DNA of 64,000 nucleotides from Vigna angularis (lineage: Eukaryota; Streptophyta; Magnoliopsida; Fabales; Fabaceae): NCBI RefSeq assembly GCF_016808095.1, contig NC_068975.1, positions 5,819,501 to 5,883,500 on the forward strand. The letters run 5' to 3'. Made by a program: the position numbers and the translations under genes. Under the pieces are notes generated by a model. It did no database searches. It saw only the letters and a program-made list of their open reading frames with translations, and was not told the origin of the DNA. Positions 36,900 to 46,708 of the stretch are shown in pieces (within the stretch, counting starts at the first letter, position 1; each line of letters opens with the position of its first letter).

Positions 36900-37558
36900 T
36901 TGTTGATGTTAGGTCGACTTTATTTCCCACCAATCATTAGTCAATGTTTTCTTAATCAACATTAACAATGCTCTTTGACCAGTGTCAGACATTTTCTTTT
37001 CCCAATTTATGTGAACTCAGGTAAATTTATGTGAATCGAGTCGAGTTTTAAACCAATATCAATTATAGTTATTTTTTGGACATTATTTCTTCAACATTAG
37101 GATTTTGCTGGCCAATGTAACAGGATTTCTCTTCGATTGATATTGATTATGGTTGTACCGTACGGCCCACACCCGAAATAATGGTTTTTTTCTTATTGAT
37201 GTTAATAGAAATTTTTTTATTTGCGTTGCCAGGATTATTTTATTGTTGTTGATGTTGTTGCAGATTATTATTATTTTACTGCATATTAGTTAGAATTTTC
37301 TCAACCATTGTTAAGGACATTATTTGTAGATTTTCTTGATTGACGTTTAATTGTAGTTTTCTTTTATTGATATCTACAACGATTCCAATGGATCTCAAAA
37401 AGCATGACAAAAAACATATCTTGACCTCCCCCATGAAATTAGCTCCACATAACATTCCAATGGAAAAACCAGAAAAACCAGGGAAAGAAAACGAACTCTC
37501 ATTAAATCAGAAATAGTATTGAGCTGTGCAGAATGACAATGTCTCTAAACTACTAAAA
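36900..37558. other. AT-rich stretch with repeated TTGATGTT/AACATTAA motifs
   Basis: Motifs such as TTGATGTTAG, CAACATTAAC, CAACATTAGG and TTGATATTGATT recur in both orientations over 36905-37330. They could be a subterminal region of a decayed CACTA-type element, but no CACTA end was found. No gene is seen. Confidence 0.35.
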
Positions 37559-38083
37559 TCATGTTTCCATCCATGACTTTGGCAGTGAAGATCTGAATAT
37601 TTGGTGAAGCAGTATTTTCTCCCTTTTGCTTAGCTTGTTTATGCCATATCCCCGAAAAACTCCTAATTTCAATGCTTCTCTTCCTTCATCAACAACCCTT
37701 TTCCTCACAGCGGTCAATAAAGATGAACCATGAGGAGTTTCACTGTTTCCAGCTTTTGCTGTTTCATCATGTACCATCTTGGCTTCCCCTGCTTTCTCCT
37801 CAGGTTGAGTCTTGGCTCCATTGGCACTAGTGCCTGCACAATCATCATGGTCCCTATTACCCCACCATTTATTTGAAGTGGCTGATAAGCCTTCTGACGG
37901 AAATCCAGACTTGAATTCATCCATTGTTGTCATTGCTTTGGTCAAGCCAGCATTGGCCACATTCTGCGTCCGTGCACTATCCACATTCTTGTTTCCTTGC
38001 TGCTGCGAATTTTGCAGCACTGTAATACCTTGTGCTTTGGCCCTCTCATCATTTGTTTGTTGCAAGACACTGCCCTCAAACAT
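37559..38083 (-). CDS. C-terminal exon of an unidentified host gene
   Basis: A 174-aa open frame ends with a TGA-type stop context after SLPKSWMET. It does not look like transposon coding. It is polar and low-complexity at the N-terminal end (QNSQQQGNKN), then has a conserved-looking end with RKRVVDEGREALKLGV and LSKREKILLHQIFRSSLP. I do not recognise the family. Short splice-like segments lie upstream on the same strand: one ending near 38168 at GCTCCAAGCAG followed by GTCAGC, and one near 38546-38582 between TTCTCAG and GTAAGAG. This suggests a multi-exon gene read right to left. Whether it is intact is unknown. Confidence 0.45.
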   Translation of the reverse strand: MFEGSVLQQTNDERAKAQGITVLQNSQQQGNKNVDSARTQNVANAGLTKAMTTMDEFKSGFPSEGLSATSNKWWGNRDHDDCAGTSANGAKTQPEEKAGEAKMVHDETAKAGNSETPHGSSLLTAVRKRVVDEGREALKLGVFRGYGINKLSKREKILLHQIFRSSLPKSWMET

Positions 38084-38545
38084 CAGATTAGCATAGATTA
38101 GATATACAGGATAATCAAATAGGTTAGAAAGTCTATGCCTATTATTAGTCTAAACAGTATCTGCTGACCTGCTTGGAGCATCCATGCCATTCAAAATAAA
38201 GTTTTTTTTTTACAACATAGGTAATACCATTAATAGAAATCTCAACAATTATTTGTATAGCAATGATAAATATCAAACAATGCTTCTGAAAGAATTGGAC
38301 CTAGGTAGCCTCTCCATGGCATACGTAGAGATTACTTACACATTGTAATTTTTTTTGAAGGGTTTGATGACATCAAAAGAGGAACAGCGGGAAAAAAAAG
38401 TATAATATGAGTATATAAAGATAAATATTTCTTTCTTGTGAATGAGAGATGTATAAGAACATATGGTAAATAAACCAAAATACTAAAAAAAAAAGGGTAG
38501 GCAAGAAAAGAAATAAGATAAGCAACAACTTTCCAAGTTCTCTTA

Positions 38546-38582
38546 CTTGAGCAACATTGACAGCACTCCATAATAACCATTA
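38546..38582 (-). CDS. Possible small internal exon of the same gene
   Basis: On the minus strand a good acceptor (GGTTCTCAG) is followed by about 37 nt coding for NGYYGVLSMLL-like residues, then a donor GTAAGAG. The support is splice signals only. Confidence 0.25.
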
Positions 38583-39017
38583 ACTGAACTGAGAACCAAA
38601 AAGAACCCTACAAGAGTACTTTAGTTCACCAAATTGGCAACCGCAAGAAATAACCGAACAGATTTTAAGATTATTCTCCAACCAAAAGGTGTAGACATTT
38701 GACACCAGCATAAATGGCACATTAGCAAAAGCAAGCTTGGCTTCTTTAATCCACTCACAACTTCTTAGACAACCTATAAAAAGTACTCCACATTCTGTGG
38801 ACAAATTCAACATTTACCAAAAGTACCAAAGAAGTCTACTACTCAAATAAATAGTATTAGTTGGTGTAAAAAAATGGCAATTGGTTCAAAGAAACAAACA
38901 AACTGCTATGTGTATATGTGTGAGACAAGAGGAATCAAATGAGTATGGGAAGTGTAACTCTGTAATATTATTATTGAAATATGAGCTTATCACAATGGAC
39001 GGTGGTTGTTACCCCCG

Positions 39018-39231
39018 GAATCACTTGGGACCAAATTATGGCGGCAGGTTGCATAACCAGATGGGGGTTGTTTGTAGATAAAGGCAAGAGAATGTAGGGT
39101 TGAGTATGATCTGCTTTGAAACTGCATACAGTTTCATTAATTTGCTGGTCAAAATGTTTTCCGCTGGGCGAACAAACCTTTTTCATAAAAGTGAAATTTG
39201 GCCAAAGTTTGTTTAGCTGGCCGAGAGACAT
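39018..39231 (-). CDS. Possible upstream exon, unidentified
   Basis: An open stretch on the minus strand (FTFMKKVCSPSGKHF, then LVMQPAAIIWSQVIPG) ends at a donor-like GGGG followed by GTAACA, with an acceptor-like CTCGGCCAG upstream. It has no recognised domain. It could belong to the gene ending at 37559 or be chance. Confidence 0.2.
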
Positions 39232-39719
39232 TAAAATTTTTAAAATTATGTATGTTTAGATGCTATAAATTTACAGTTGCTTGCTCATTAATTAATAAGG
39301 AATATTTGTCATCCAAAGGTGGACCATTACTTATAATTAATGACATTAAAATAAGACATTTATCCAAAGGTAACATACATGTAGACTTAAGTATGATTGA
39401 TTTCCTATTAAAGCATATTTACTCTAGCATCTTAATTGTATGAAAATTTGTCAATTTAAGCGTCATCCAAAAATAAACTTAAATGAATGACTTGTATGGT
39501 TAATCTAGGAGTTTAAGCATCACCCAAAGCTGAACTTAAATGTATTTGAATCCATTAAATTTATCAATACATTAATGTGTGAGCTTATATATTTTTTCCA
39601 ACTTCCATGAATATGTATGGTTCGGCAGTAGTGTGGTCAAGTTCAATGATTTAAACTTGATTGGTATATACAAATCCAATTTCAATTGGGTGTGTTTGAT
39701 TTAGATTTGGCTATAGTTA

Positions 39720-40250
39720 TGGATGCAAGGCCCCCAACCATCAATAAGACCAGTACAGTAGATGAAAAGTCTCTTTACAAAGTTTGACAAAGGTCTAACA
39801 TGCTATTTAGTACAGTAGATGAAAAGTCTCTTTACGAAGCTTGACAAAGGTCTAATAGGCTATTTTTGAACTTGATGCACATGACCATGCCAGAAAATGT
39901 GATGCAATCTATGTCCAAGACTAAAAATACAAAGGAATTCTTAAAGTTGATCAAGAAATATTCACGATTAGACATCACTAATAAGTCCATAGTGAGAACT
40001 CTCCCATAGTGAGAACTGTCGTGAGTGAGCTGACAACCAAGTAATTTGAATGGTCACAACCCATTCATGATCATGTAACAAGAATGGCAAATATAGCTGC
40101 AATGTTGAAGTTTATAGGAATGGAAGTAAATGAATATTTTCTGGTACAATTTATTATGAACTCTCTTCCTTCTAAGTTTGGTCAATTATAGGTAAAGTAT
40201 AACACCCTTAAGGATAAATTTGTTTAAACGAAACGAAGATGAAGGCATGA
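39720..40250 (+). pseudogene. gag: Ty1/copia gag remnant, plus strand
   Basis: Translated pieces match a copia gag (UBN2-like). They are DEKSLYEA, NLMHMTMPENVMQSM, KEFLKLIKKYSRLDITNKS, IHDHVTRMANIAAML, EVNEYFLVQFIMNSLPSKFG and YNTLKDKF. Stops occur at several points. A 57-bp tandem duplication (AGTACAGTAGATGAAAAGTC starting at 39752 and 39809) repeats the DEKSLY segment. No LTRs were found. Confidence 0.75.
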
Positions 40251-40377
40251 TGAAGGGAACACTTAAACAAAGACAAATTCCTAGCACATCCATGAACATA
40301 GAGACACTTTTAAGGATCTAGACAATAACAAATATCTAGAATCAATCTACAAGTCCCTATTCATTCTATTCGTGCCT

Positions 40378-40985
40378 TCATTCTTTTTCCCAGATATAAA
40401 TACTTTTAAGTTCCTTTTTGGGCTGAATTGAAAGAAATCCTTGTATAATATTAGAAACATGAGTGACAGCTCCAGAATCTAACCACCAAGTATTATTAGG
40501 TACTTTAATAAGATTTGTTTCAAAACTTATAAAAACATAAAATGTACCTTTCTTTTCAAACCAAGATTTTCTTTTTGGACAATCCTTGAAGTGACCCACC
40601 TTCCAAAAGAAACATTTCTGGTCCTTCTTGATTATGCCGTCACTAACTTTCATTGGGCCTCCCTCATTAACTTTCATTGGGGCTTTGTCCTTCTTTACCG
40701 AAGCCAACACCATCATGAGTCAAGAGATGAATTCAATGATCTTCATTTTCTTGAGCCTTCCTTCCTCTTGAACTAGCATGGCTATAACTTCTTGAAAGTT
40801 CCATTTATCCCTAAGGGTGTTATAATTCATCTGGAATTGATCAAACTCAAGAGGAAGAGAGTTCATAATAAACTATACCTGAAAGATTCACTCTCCATTC
40901 CTATAGACTTCAGCTTTGCAGCTATATTTTCCATTCATGTTACATGATCATGCATGGGTTGTGAAAGTGTATATTATTGAGCAAG
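40378..40985 (-). pseudogene. Ty1/copia gag-protease remnant, minus strand
   Basis: Reading right to left, 40985-40860 repeats the same gag segment as the plus-strand copy (MIMVT-type DHVT, ENIAAKLKSIGME). The 112-aa frame at 40378-40716 then gives a zinc-knuckle-like CFFWKVGHFKDC and the protease start WWLDSGAVTHVS. The first cysteine pair of the knuckle is altered (CFFW). It lies tail to tail with the plus-strand remnant. Confidence 0.75.
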
Positions 40986-41520
40986 AGAAAGTCATGAATG
41001 TTGGAAGGAAAGATTTTCCCAACTGGCAACTTTGGCCAATGGGGCCATTGAGAATGTCCCTAGAACATTGCCAAGAGCTGAGTTAATTGCACAAGTATTT
41101 AACTTGCCTTAGAAGATTAAAGTTTTAATGAATCATTGTAAAGGGCTAGTGGGAAAGATGAAGAGCTTGATCACTCGATCTAGGGGTTGATGCAAGAGTA
41201 GGATGTTTCTATTTTGTTGCCTGAACTTTTAGTGATGATGCTTTGAAATGTGGGTTTCTTTGAGTAAAAGTAGTTTGGAGGATTTGGACTACTTTGTTCA
41301 GTTTTGGTTTATCTTAATTTCAACCATAGATATATTCATACGACTCTAGGATTTCCACCTATAATTAGTTGCATCATATTTCTCTTTTGCAAGTTTATTT
41401 ACATCTAATTCATGTTAACCAAAATAGTAAAACGGTGAAAAGAAAGAAAAAACACAACAAAACCTCAATGACACACCCGTACCACACTCGCCCTAATTGT
41501 CAAAGCATGGAAGATTGGGA
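40986..41520. other. Unassigned sequence between gag remnants
   Basis: No coding similarity or repeat end was recognised. Confidence 0.4.
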
Positions 41521-41523
41521 AGA

Positions 41524-43435
41524 GGCATAAGAAGTGATGAAAGTTGATATCAATCAGCTAAAGGATTAGATGAGTCAAATCCTTGAGGAATTCAAATCTC
41601 TAAAGAGTTTTGGCGACCTTGGCTTCTAGGATCAAAGAAAAAACCCCTTCCTACCCTCCAGTTTCACATCATGGAGAAGTGTGTGCACAAGGTGACATGG
41701 TTGCTCTAACTACCTTCCCTCTATATGGCCTACCCCCAGGATACACTCCACTTCTCAGAGAGTACCTAAAGCCTGGCTTATTGTCCATATGACTACCACC
41801 ATCTTTCTAGCAAACACCCAGGGGTCTCCACAAATACCTATATATCTCTGGCTAGTGGGAGTATGAATGAAGCGACTAGTTTCATAGGTCCTAGAGAAAC
41901 TCTCTGGGCCAAAGCTCCACAATTAATGGCTAGTGGGGAATCACAAACAAAAGCTTCATGTCACAATGCTATCCAAGTAGTATTTGCTGATGTTGACGAG
42001 CCAAGAGCAAGCTGGAAATTTTAGAGGAAAGGCTCAGGCCCATTGAAGATGATGGAAGTTATGGTTTTAAGGATGGTACAGGAATATGCCTAGTCCTGGA
42101 TGTATTGATTCCCCCAAAATTCAAGGTGTCTGAGAAATACGGAGGAACCACCTCCCAAGAGCCACCTCACTAAGTGTTGGAAGTCTCATATCAACTAGAG
42201 ATAAGATCAATTTAAAGTATATAAGTGGGTGCAAACCTCACTTTACAAGCCGGTTTTGTGGGGTTGAGCTAGGCTTAAAGTCCAATTCTTAACATGGTAT
42301 CAAAGTCAGGTTAGAACTTATCCTAGTGATATTTGTTGTTTGTTGGGCATATTGTTCCACCCGCTATCGGGCTGCTATCGGACCACCCGTTAATGTCTAG
42401 TTTCACGCTCGAGATGTATATACCTCAGCGCGAGGGGAGGGTGTGTTAGAAGTCCCACATCAACTAGAGATAAAGCCAATTTATAGTATATAAGTGGGTG
42501 CAAACCTCACCTTACAAGCTAGTTTTGTGGGATTGAGTTAGGCTTAAAGTTAACTTCTTAACATGGTATCAGAGTCAGGTTAGAGCCTATCCTAGCGATA
42601 TTTGTTGTTTGTTGTGCATATTGTTCCATCTGCTATCGAACCACCCATTAATGTCTAGTCTCACGCTCGAAATGTATATACCTCGATGCAAGGGGTATGT
42701 TGGAAGTTCCACATCGACTAGAGATAAGACCAATTTAAAGTACATAAATGGATGCAAACCTCACCTTACAAGTTGGTTTTGGAGGGTTGAGTTAGGTTTA
42801 AAGTCTACTTCTTAACACTAAGTACTGCAGGAAGATTGTTGCACATGCACATGACGAGAAACTATTGATACACTTCTTTCAAGACAGTCTAGCCAATATA
42901 GGGCTTAATTGGTGTATGCATCTCGAGCCATCACACATTCGTTCCTAGAAGGACTTGGTCGACACATTTCTAAAACAGGATAAATATAATAAGACATGGC
43001 ACTAGACAAACTTTAGATGCAAGGCATGATGAAGAAGGAATCTGAAACCTTCAATGAATATGCTCAACGATGGATGGAGATTGCTGCTCAAGTGGAGCCA
43101 CCCTTGCACTATAAATAAAAGGTGGTCATGTTTGTTGACACATTGCAACCTCCTTTCGATGAACCTATGGTGGGTAGCGTCTCCTCCAATTTCGTAGACA
43201 TTATTATCATTGGTAAAAGAATTGAAATTGGGTCAAAGAGAAGCAAAATTGCACATGGTCTATCTGCGGTTGCAACCACTAAAAAGCCTAGTTTCAATTT
43301 ATGAAACAAAAAGGAAGGAGAAGCCCATGCAACGTCAGACATGCCTTTTGTGGAAAACTATGCTCCACCCTGCTATAAGCAGAGTTATCAACAACATGCA
43401 AATCAGTGCATACAAGAGGGTTGAATTATAAAAAA
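41524..43435 (+). pseudogene. gag: Tat/Ogre-like Ty3/gypsy gag, split by a TRIM
   Basis: Before the insert are FPLYGLPPGYTP (near 41720) and, around 42000-42170, LEILEERLRAIED and IPPKFKVSEKYGGT. After the insert, 42818-43430 gives TKYCRKIVAHAHDEKLLIHFFQDSL, INKRW-type linkers, NEYAQRW-like blocks, FVDTLQPPFDEPMVGSVSSNF and IGKRIEIGSK. These are typical of Tat/Ogre gag. Many frameshifts and stops are present. Protease and pol are not found next to it. Confidence 0.75.
42175..42817 (+). mobile_element. TRIM tandem array: LTR-internal-LTR-internal-LTR
   Basis: Three 120-bp LTRs lie at 42175-42294, 42444-42563 and 42698-42817. Each begins TGTTGGAAGT or TGTTAGAAGT and ends TTCTTAACA. The first two are followed at once by a primer-binding site (TGGTATCAAAG and TGGTATCAGAG) and a short non-coding internal part of 149 and 134 bp. 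The 5-bp TSD CTAAG is at 42170-42174 and 42818-42822. Deleting the array and one TSD rejoins the host gag frame. TRIMs encode nothing and depend on other elements' enzymes. Confidence 0.95.
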
Positions 43436-44753
43436 GAAAAGATTGAACATAATTGTTTAGCAACAAGTATGTTTTTTGAGCTATGAGAACTGGATGTAAT
43501 ATAGTATATCAAGAACAGGTGCTGATATTGAAGACAAAAATTTTGGTTTCAAAAGAATAGTCAAAACTAATGGCAACGAATAAACTTTGCCAGACTTGAA
43601 AACTTACCTCTTGTTGCCACTAATCAAAACCATGGTCACAGGCCCGGTAACACGACACCCCCACCTACATAAAATTAAAATGATAGTCATAAAACACTAA
43701 ATCAAACTTGTCAAAACCACAGCATGTGCTACTTTCCAGAAGCAATATACCAAAGTTCCTATGTACGAATTCATGACCAAGTACCAAAACGAGTACATAT
43801 TCTTAGTTAAGCTGTTGAGGTAAAAAAGGATAAAGTAACACTAACATCATAACCAGGAGTGAATAGAGAAAATTATGAACAAATAGTGTGATGTAAAGTC
43901 AGATACCAAAGAGGTAAATTTTGTGGGTTCTTCCTAACAGGTTTGGTAATTAGGGGTTCGTTTTGGCTGTTATAAAAATTATAAATTCAATTACAACAGA
44001 AAAAAAAACGAAAAAAAAAAACTTGATGAAAGAGGGTTGTCGGAATAGGTAACTGAAGCATTTTTCAAAGAAAAAAGAATTCCGAAGAAACGCCCAGAAG
44101 CAGAAATCTTAAGATTTTGCGTTACGAGGTAAAACAAATTGCATTTTGAAGCGAATGGAGGAAGAAGAGATTGAGGGTTTTACGAATTATTACCAGATAT
44201 TTAGAACAATTGATCAGAGTTGCTTGCGTGTCTGTGTGCTATTTGGTTTCAACTTGTGTTATGCGTCGGCCTCTGAAGCTGAAACTGAACTGATGGGAAA
44301 TGGTGTGTCAATACTATATAGGCCAATGGAATTTACGATAATCATCTCCCCATTAGGGTTATTGTTATGAATACAGTAAAAAAAACCAAATCTATTTATT
44401 AACATTATTGAAAACTGAATTAATTTAAGACTAAATTTTGATATAATTAATTCATATATGTATATAATTTAATTTAATAATTAATAATTTAGTTATTGAA
44501 CTAAAACTTTTCATAGAATAAATTAAGTTTATGCTTTTTATTAAAATTTAAATTACTTAATTATTTATTAAAAAATTAATTTAAAGTATGATAGCTTTCT
44601 AAAAGATAAATTACATGACTAATACAAATATTCATTTACAAAATATAATTTATTTTAAAAAGGATATATACATACATACATATTTACAGATTATATGGTT
44701 ATAATTTAATATTTATAATAATATTCAATACAGTAACTCAATTTTTGTTGCTA
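43436..44753. other. Unassigned sequence with one splice-bounded exon candidate
   Basis: The exon candidate at 43608-43664 is listed separately. The 74-aa plus-strand frame at 44146-44370 has no recognised domain. On the minus strand 44100-44350 could be a 5' untranslated region. The last 350 bp are AT-rich. Confidence 0.35.
43608..43664 (-). CDS. Candidate 57-bp host exon
   Basis: On the minus strand the acceptor TTTATGTAG precedes an open 57-nt segment coding for WGCRVTGPVTMVLISGNK, followed by the consensus donor GAG followed by GTAAGTT. Both splice signals are good. The protein is not recognised. If it belongs with the exons at 37.5-39.2 kb, retrotransposons would lie inside its introns. 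Confidence 0.35.
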
Positions 44754-45222
44754 TTTTAGGATTGGCCCAGCACTGTGTAAACACACACACGGCCCAGCCC
44801 ACTATGACTCATACGTTGTAAACGTATGGGTAGTACTCCAGCCACGCAAGCATCGTCAGAATGGTGTGAGATGAGAGAGAACAGAGCAAAAGGGAGAACT
44901 CTCCAGGCGATGAAGCTCCGGGTCTCCAGTGTAGATCGACGGCAAAGGAGACGGCGGTTGACGACGACGGAGAAGAGAAAAATGAAGAGCACAACACGAG
45001 AGGTAAGAAAAACGTTCTCTTTTCTTATATGAATTTATTCTTTCTAGTATATTGAAACTGTAAAACTGTATATGGTTTCTTACACTGATCAGAGGGGAAG
45101 AGCTCTATTTATAGAGCTCTATTAACAAACCATTAAAAGCTAAAAACTAACATAACAGAAAACATTAAATACAAGATTACTGTCTTCTTCTGACAGTAAG
45201 GAATCAAACTTGATTCCTAATA
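44754..45222 (-). repeat. 3' LTR of the copia element (469 bp)
   Basis: On the minus strand it begins TATTAGGAATCAAG just after the polypurine tract. It is the partner of 49643-50111. Confidence 0.95.
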
Positions 45223-45230
45223 GCCTCCCC

Positions 45231-46232
45231 TCAAGCTGGACGATGAATGGTCGTCAGTCCAAGCTTGGGAACTGTTGACCTAAATCTGACGCGGTGAGGA
45301 AACTTTTTGAAGATGTCGGCCAACTGTTGGTCTGAGCATACGGGTAGAAGGTTGAGTAGATGTTCCTGGACTTTCTCACGGACGACATGGCAGTCAAGTT
45401 CGATGTGCTTAGTCCATTCATGAAATCTCTGGTTGTGAGCTATATGCCTTGCAGACTTGTTGTCGCAATACAAGGCAGGCGTTCCTGACTCTTCTATTTG
45501 AAGGTCTTGAAGTAGATAACTGAGCCACTGTATCTCACATACAGTGGTTGCAAGAGCCCTATATTCGGCTTCAGTGGAGGATCTGGAGACAATCTTCTGC
45601 TTCTTTGATTTCCAAGAGATGAGTGAGGATCCAAGGAAGATACAGAACCCTGTTGTGGATCTTCTAGTGTTGGGACATGTTGCCCAGTCAGAGTCACTAA
45701 AAGCCTTCAGTTGCATAGGGGAGTCAGCTGGAAAAAACAATCCTTCAGAGGGCTTGGATTTGATGTACCTGACAATGTGTTGAATGGCCCGGTAGTGATA
45801 ATCAGTAGGTGATTGAACAAATTGGCTAAGCAAATTGACTGTAAAACATAGATCAGGTCTTGTGTTTGTGAGGTAAAGTAACTTCCCTATTAGCCTCCTG
45901 TAAGGACCTGGGTCATCCAGGTAGCTGTCCATTTTGTACAAGGTGCTTGTGTCACTCAGGAAGGGAGTGGATGAAGGCTTGCATCCCAACATTCTCGTTT
46001 CTTCTAGTATATCTAAGGCATATTTTCTCTGGCAGAGGTGGATGCCCTTTCTAGATCTGGCCACTTCCAGCCCTAAGAAGTACTTAAGTTCTCCTAGGTT
46101 CTTTATTCGAAACCTATTGTGGAGAAGTTCCTTTATGTAGTTGATCTCCATCATAGAGTCCCCTGTCAACACAATATCATCTACATACACAAGTAAAGCA
46201 GTAAAGCTTGTAGGTGTCCTCTTAATAAACAA
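45231..46232 (-). CDS. pol: copia RT (C-terminal half) and RNaseH
   Basis: A 333-aa open frame. RT active site YVDD occurs early (LLVYVDDIVLTGDS), then LGELKYFLGLEVARS and QRKYALDILEET. RNaseH follows with AFSDSDWATC, STEAEYRALA and YCDNKSARHIAHN, ending near KLGLTTIHRPA. It lacks the RT N-terminus, which lies upstream (46233-46700) beyond a TAA stop at 46311-46313 in the YGLK block. A 1-nt deletion in the KARLV block near 46560 also breaks the frame. Confidence 0.9.
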   Translation of the reverse strand: MFIKRTPTSFTALLVYVDDIVLTGDSMMEINYIKELLHNRFRIKNLGELKYFLGLEVARSRKGIHLCQRKYALDILEETRMLGCKPSSTPFLSDTSTLYKMDSYLDDPGPYRRLIGKLLYLTNTRPDLCFTVNLLSQFVQSPTDYHYRAIQHIVRYIKSKPSEGLFFPADSPMQLKAFSDSDWATCPNTRRSTTGFCIFLGSSLISWKSKKQKIVSRSSTEAEYRALATTVCEIQWLSYLLQDLQIEESGTPALYCDNKSARHIAHNQRFHEWTKHIELDCHVVREKVQEHLLNLLPVCSDQQLADIFKKFPHRVRFRSTVPKLGLTTIHRPA

Positions 46233-46708
46233 AGAGTGATCAGATTTAGACTGGGTAAAATTAGCAGTAATTAGAAAGGAGGAGAGCTTTTCAAACCACT
46301 GTCTACTGGCTTATTTTAGGCCATACAGTGACTTTGTTAACTTGCAAACCTGTCCTTCATTACACCCACCCAGACTTGGAGGTGGTTCCATGTAGACCTC
46401 TTCATTGAGGTCTCCGTGTAGGAAAGCATTGTCAGCATCCAGTTGGTGTAGAAACCAACTGTTGGAGGCAGCTAGTGCAATAAGTAATCTGACTGTGGTA
46501 AGTTTAGCTACAGGGGAGAAGGTGTCTAGATAGTCTATGCCCTCCTGCTGTGTATAACCCTTTGCACTAAACGGGCTTTGTACCTTTCAATGGTACCATC
46601 GGCCTTGTATTTGGTTTTGTATACCCATTTACATCCTATTGCGGCCTTCCCTGGAGGCAGTGGTGTCAAAACCCATGTGTTATTGTCCTGTAAAGCTTGG
46701 ATTTCTCT

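Noticed and set aside
36905..37330. CACTA element suggested by repeated TTGATGTT motifs
   Set aside because: No CACTA ends or 3-bp TSD could be placed, so it is only noted as a motif-rich stretch.
42175..42817. A Cassandra-type TRIM with 5S rRNA promoter sequence
   Set aside because: No 5S internal control region was recognised in the 120-bp LTRs.
44756..45032. Short open frames in the copia LTR, also seen at 49698-49921
   Set aside because: They occur in both LTR copies and reflect the LTR leader sequence rather than a separate gene.
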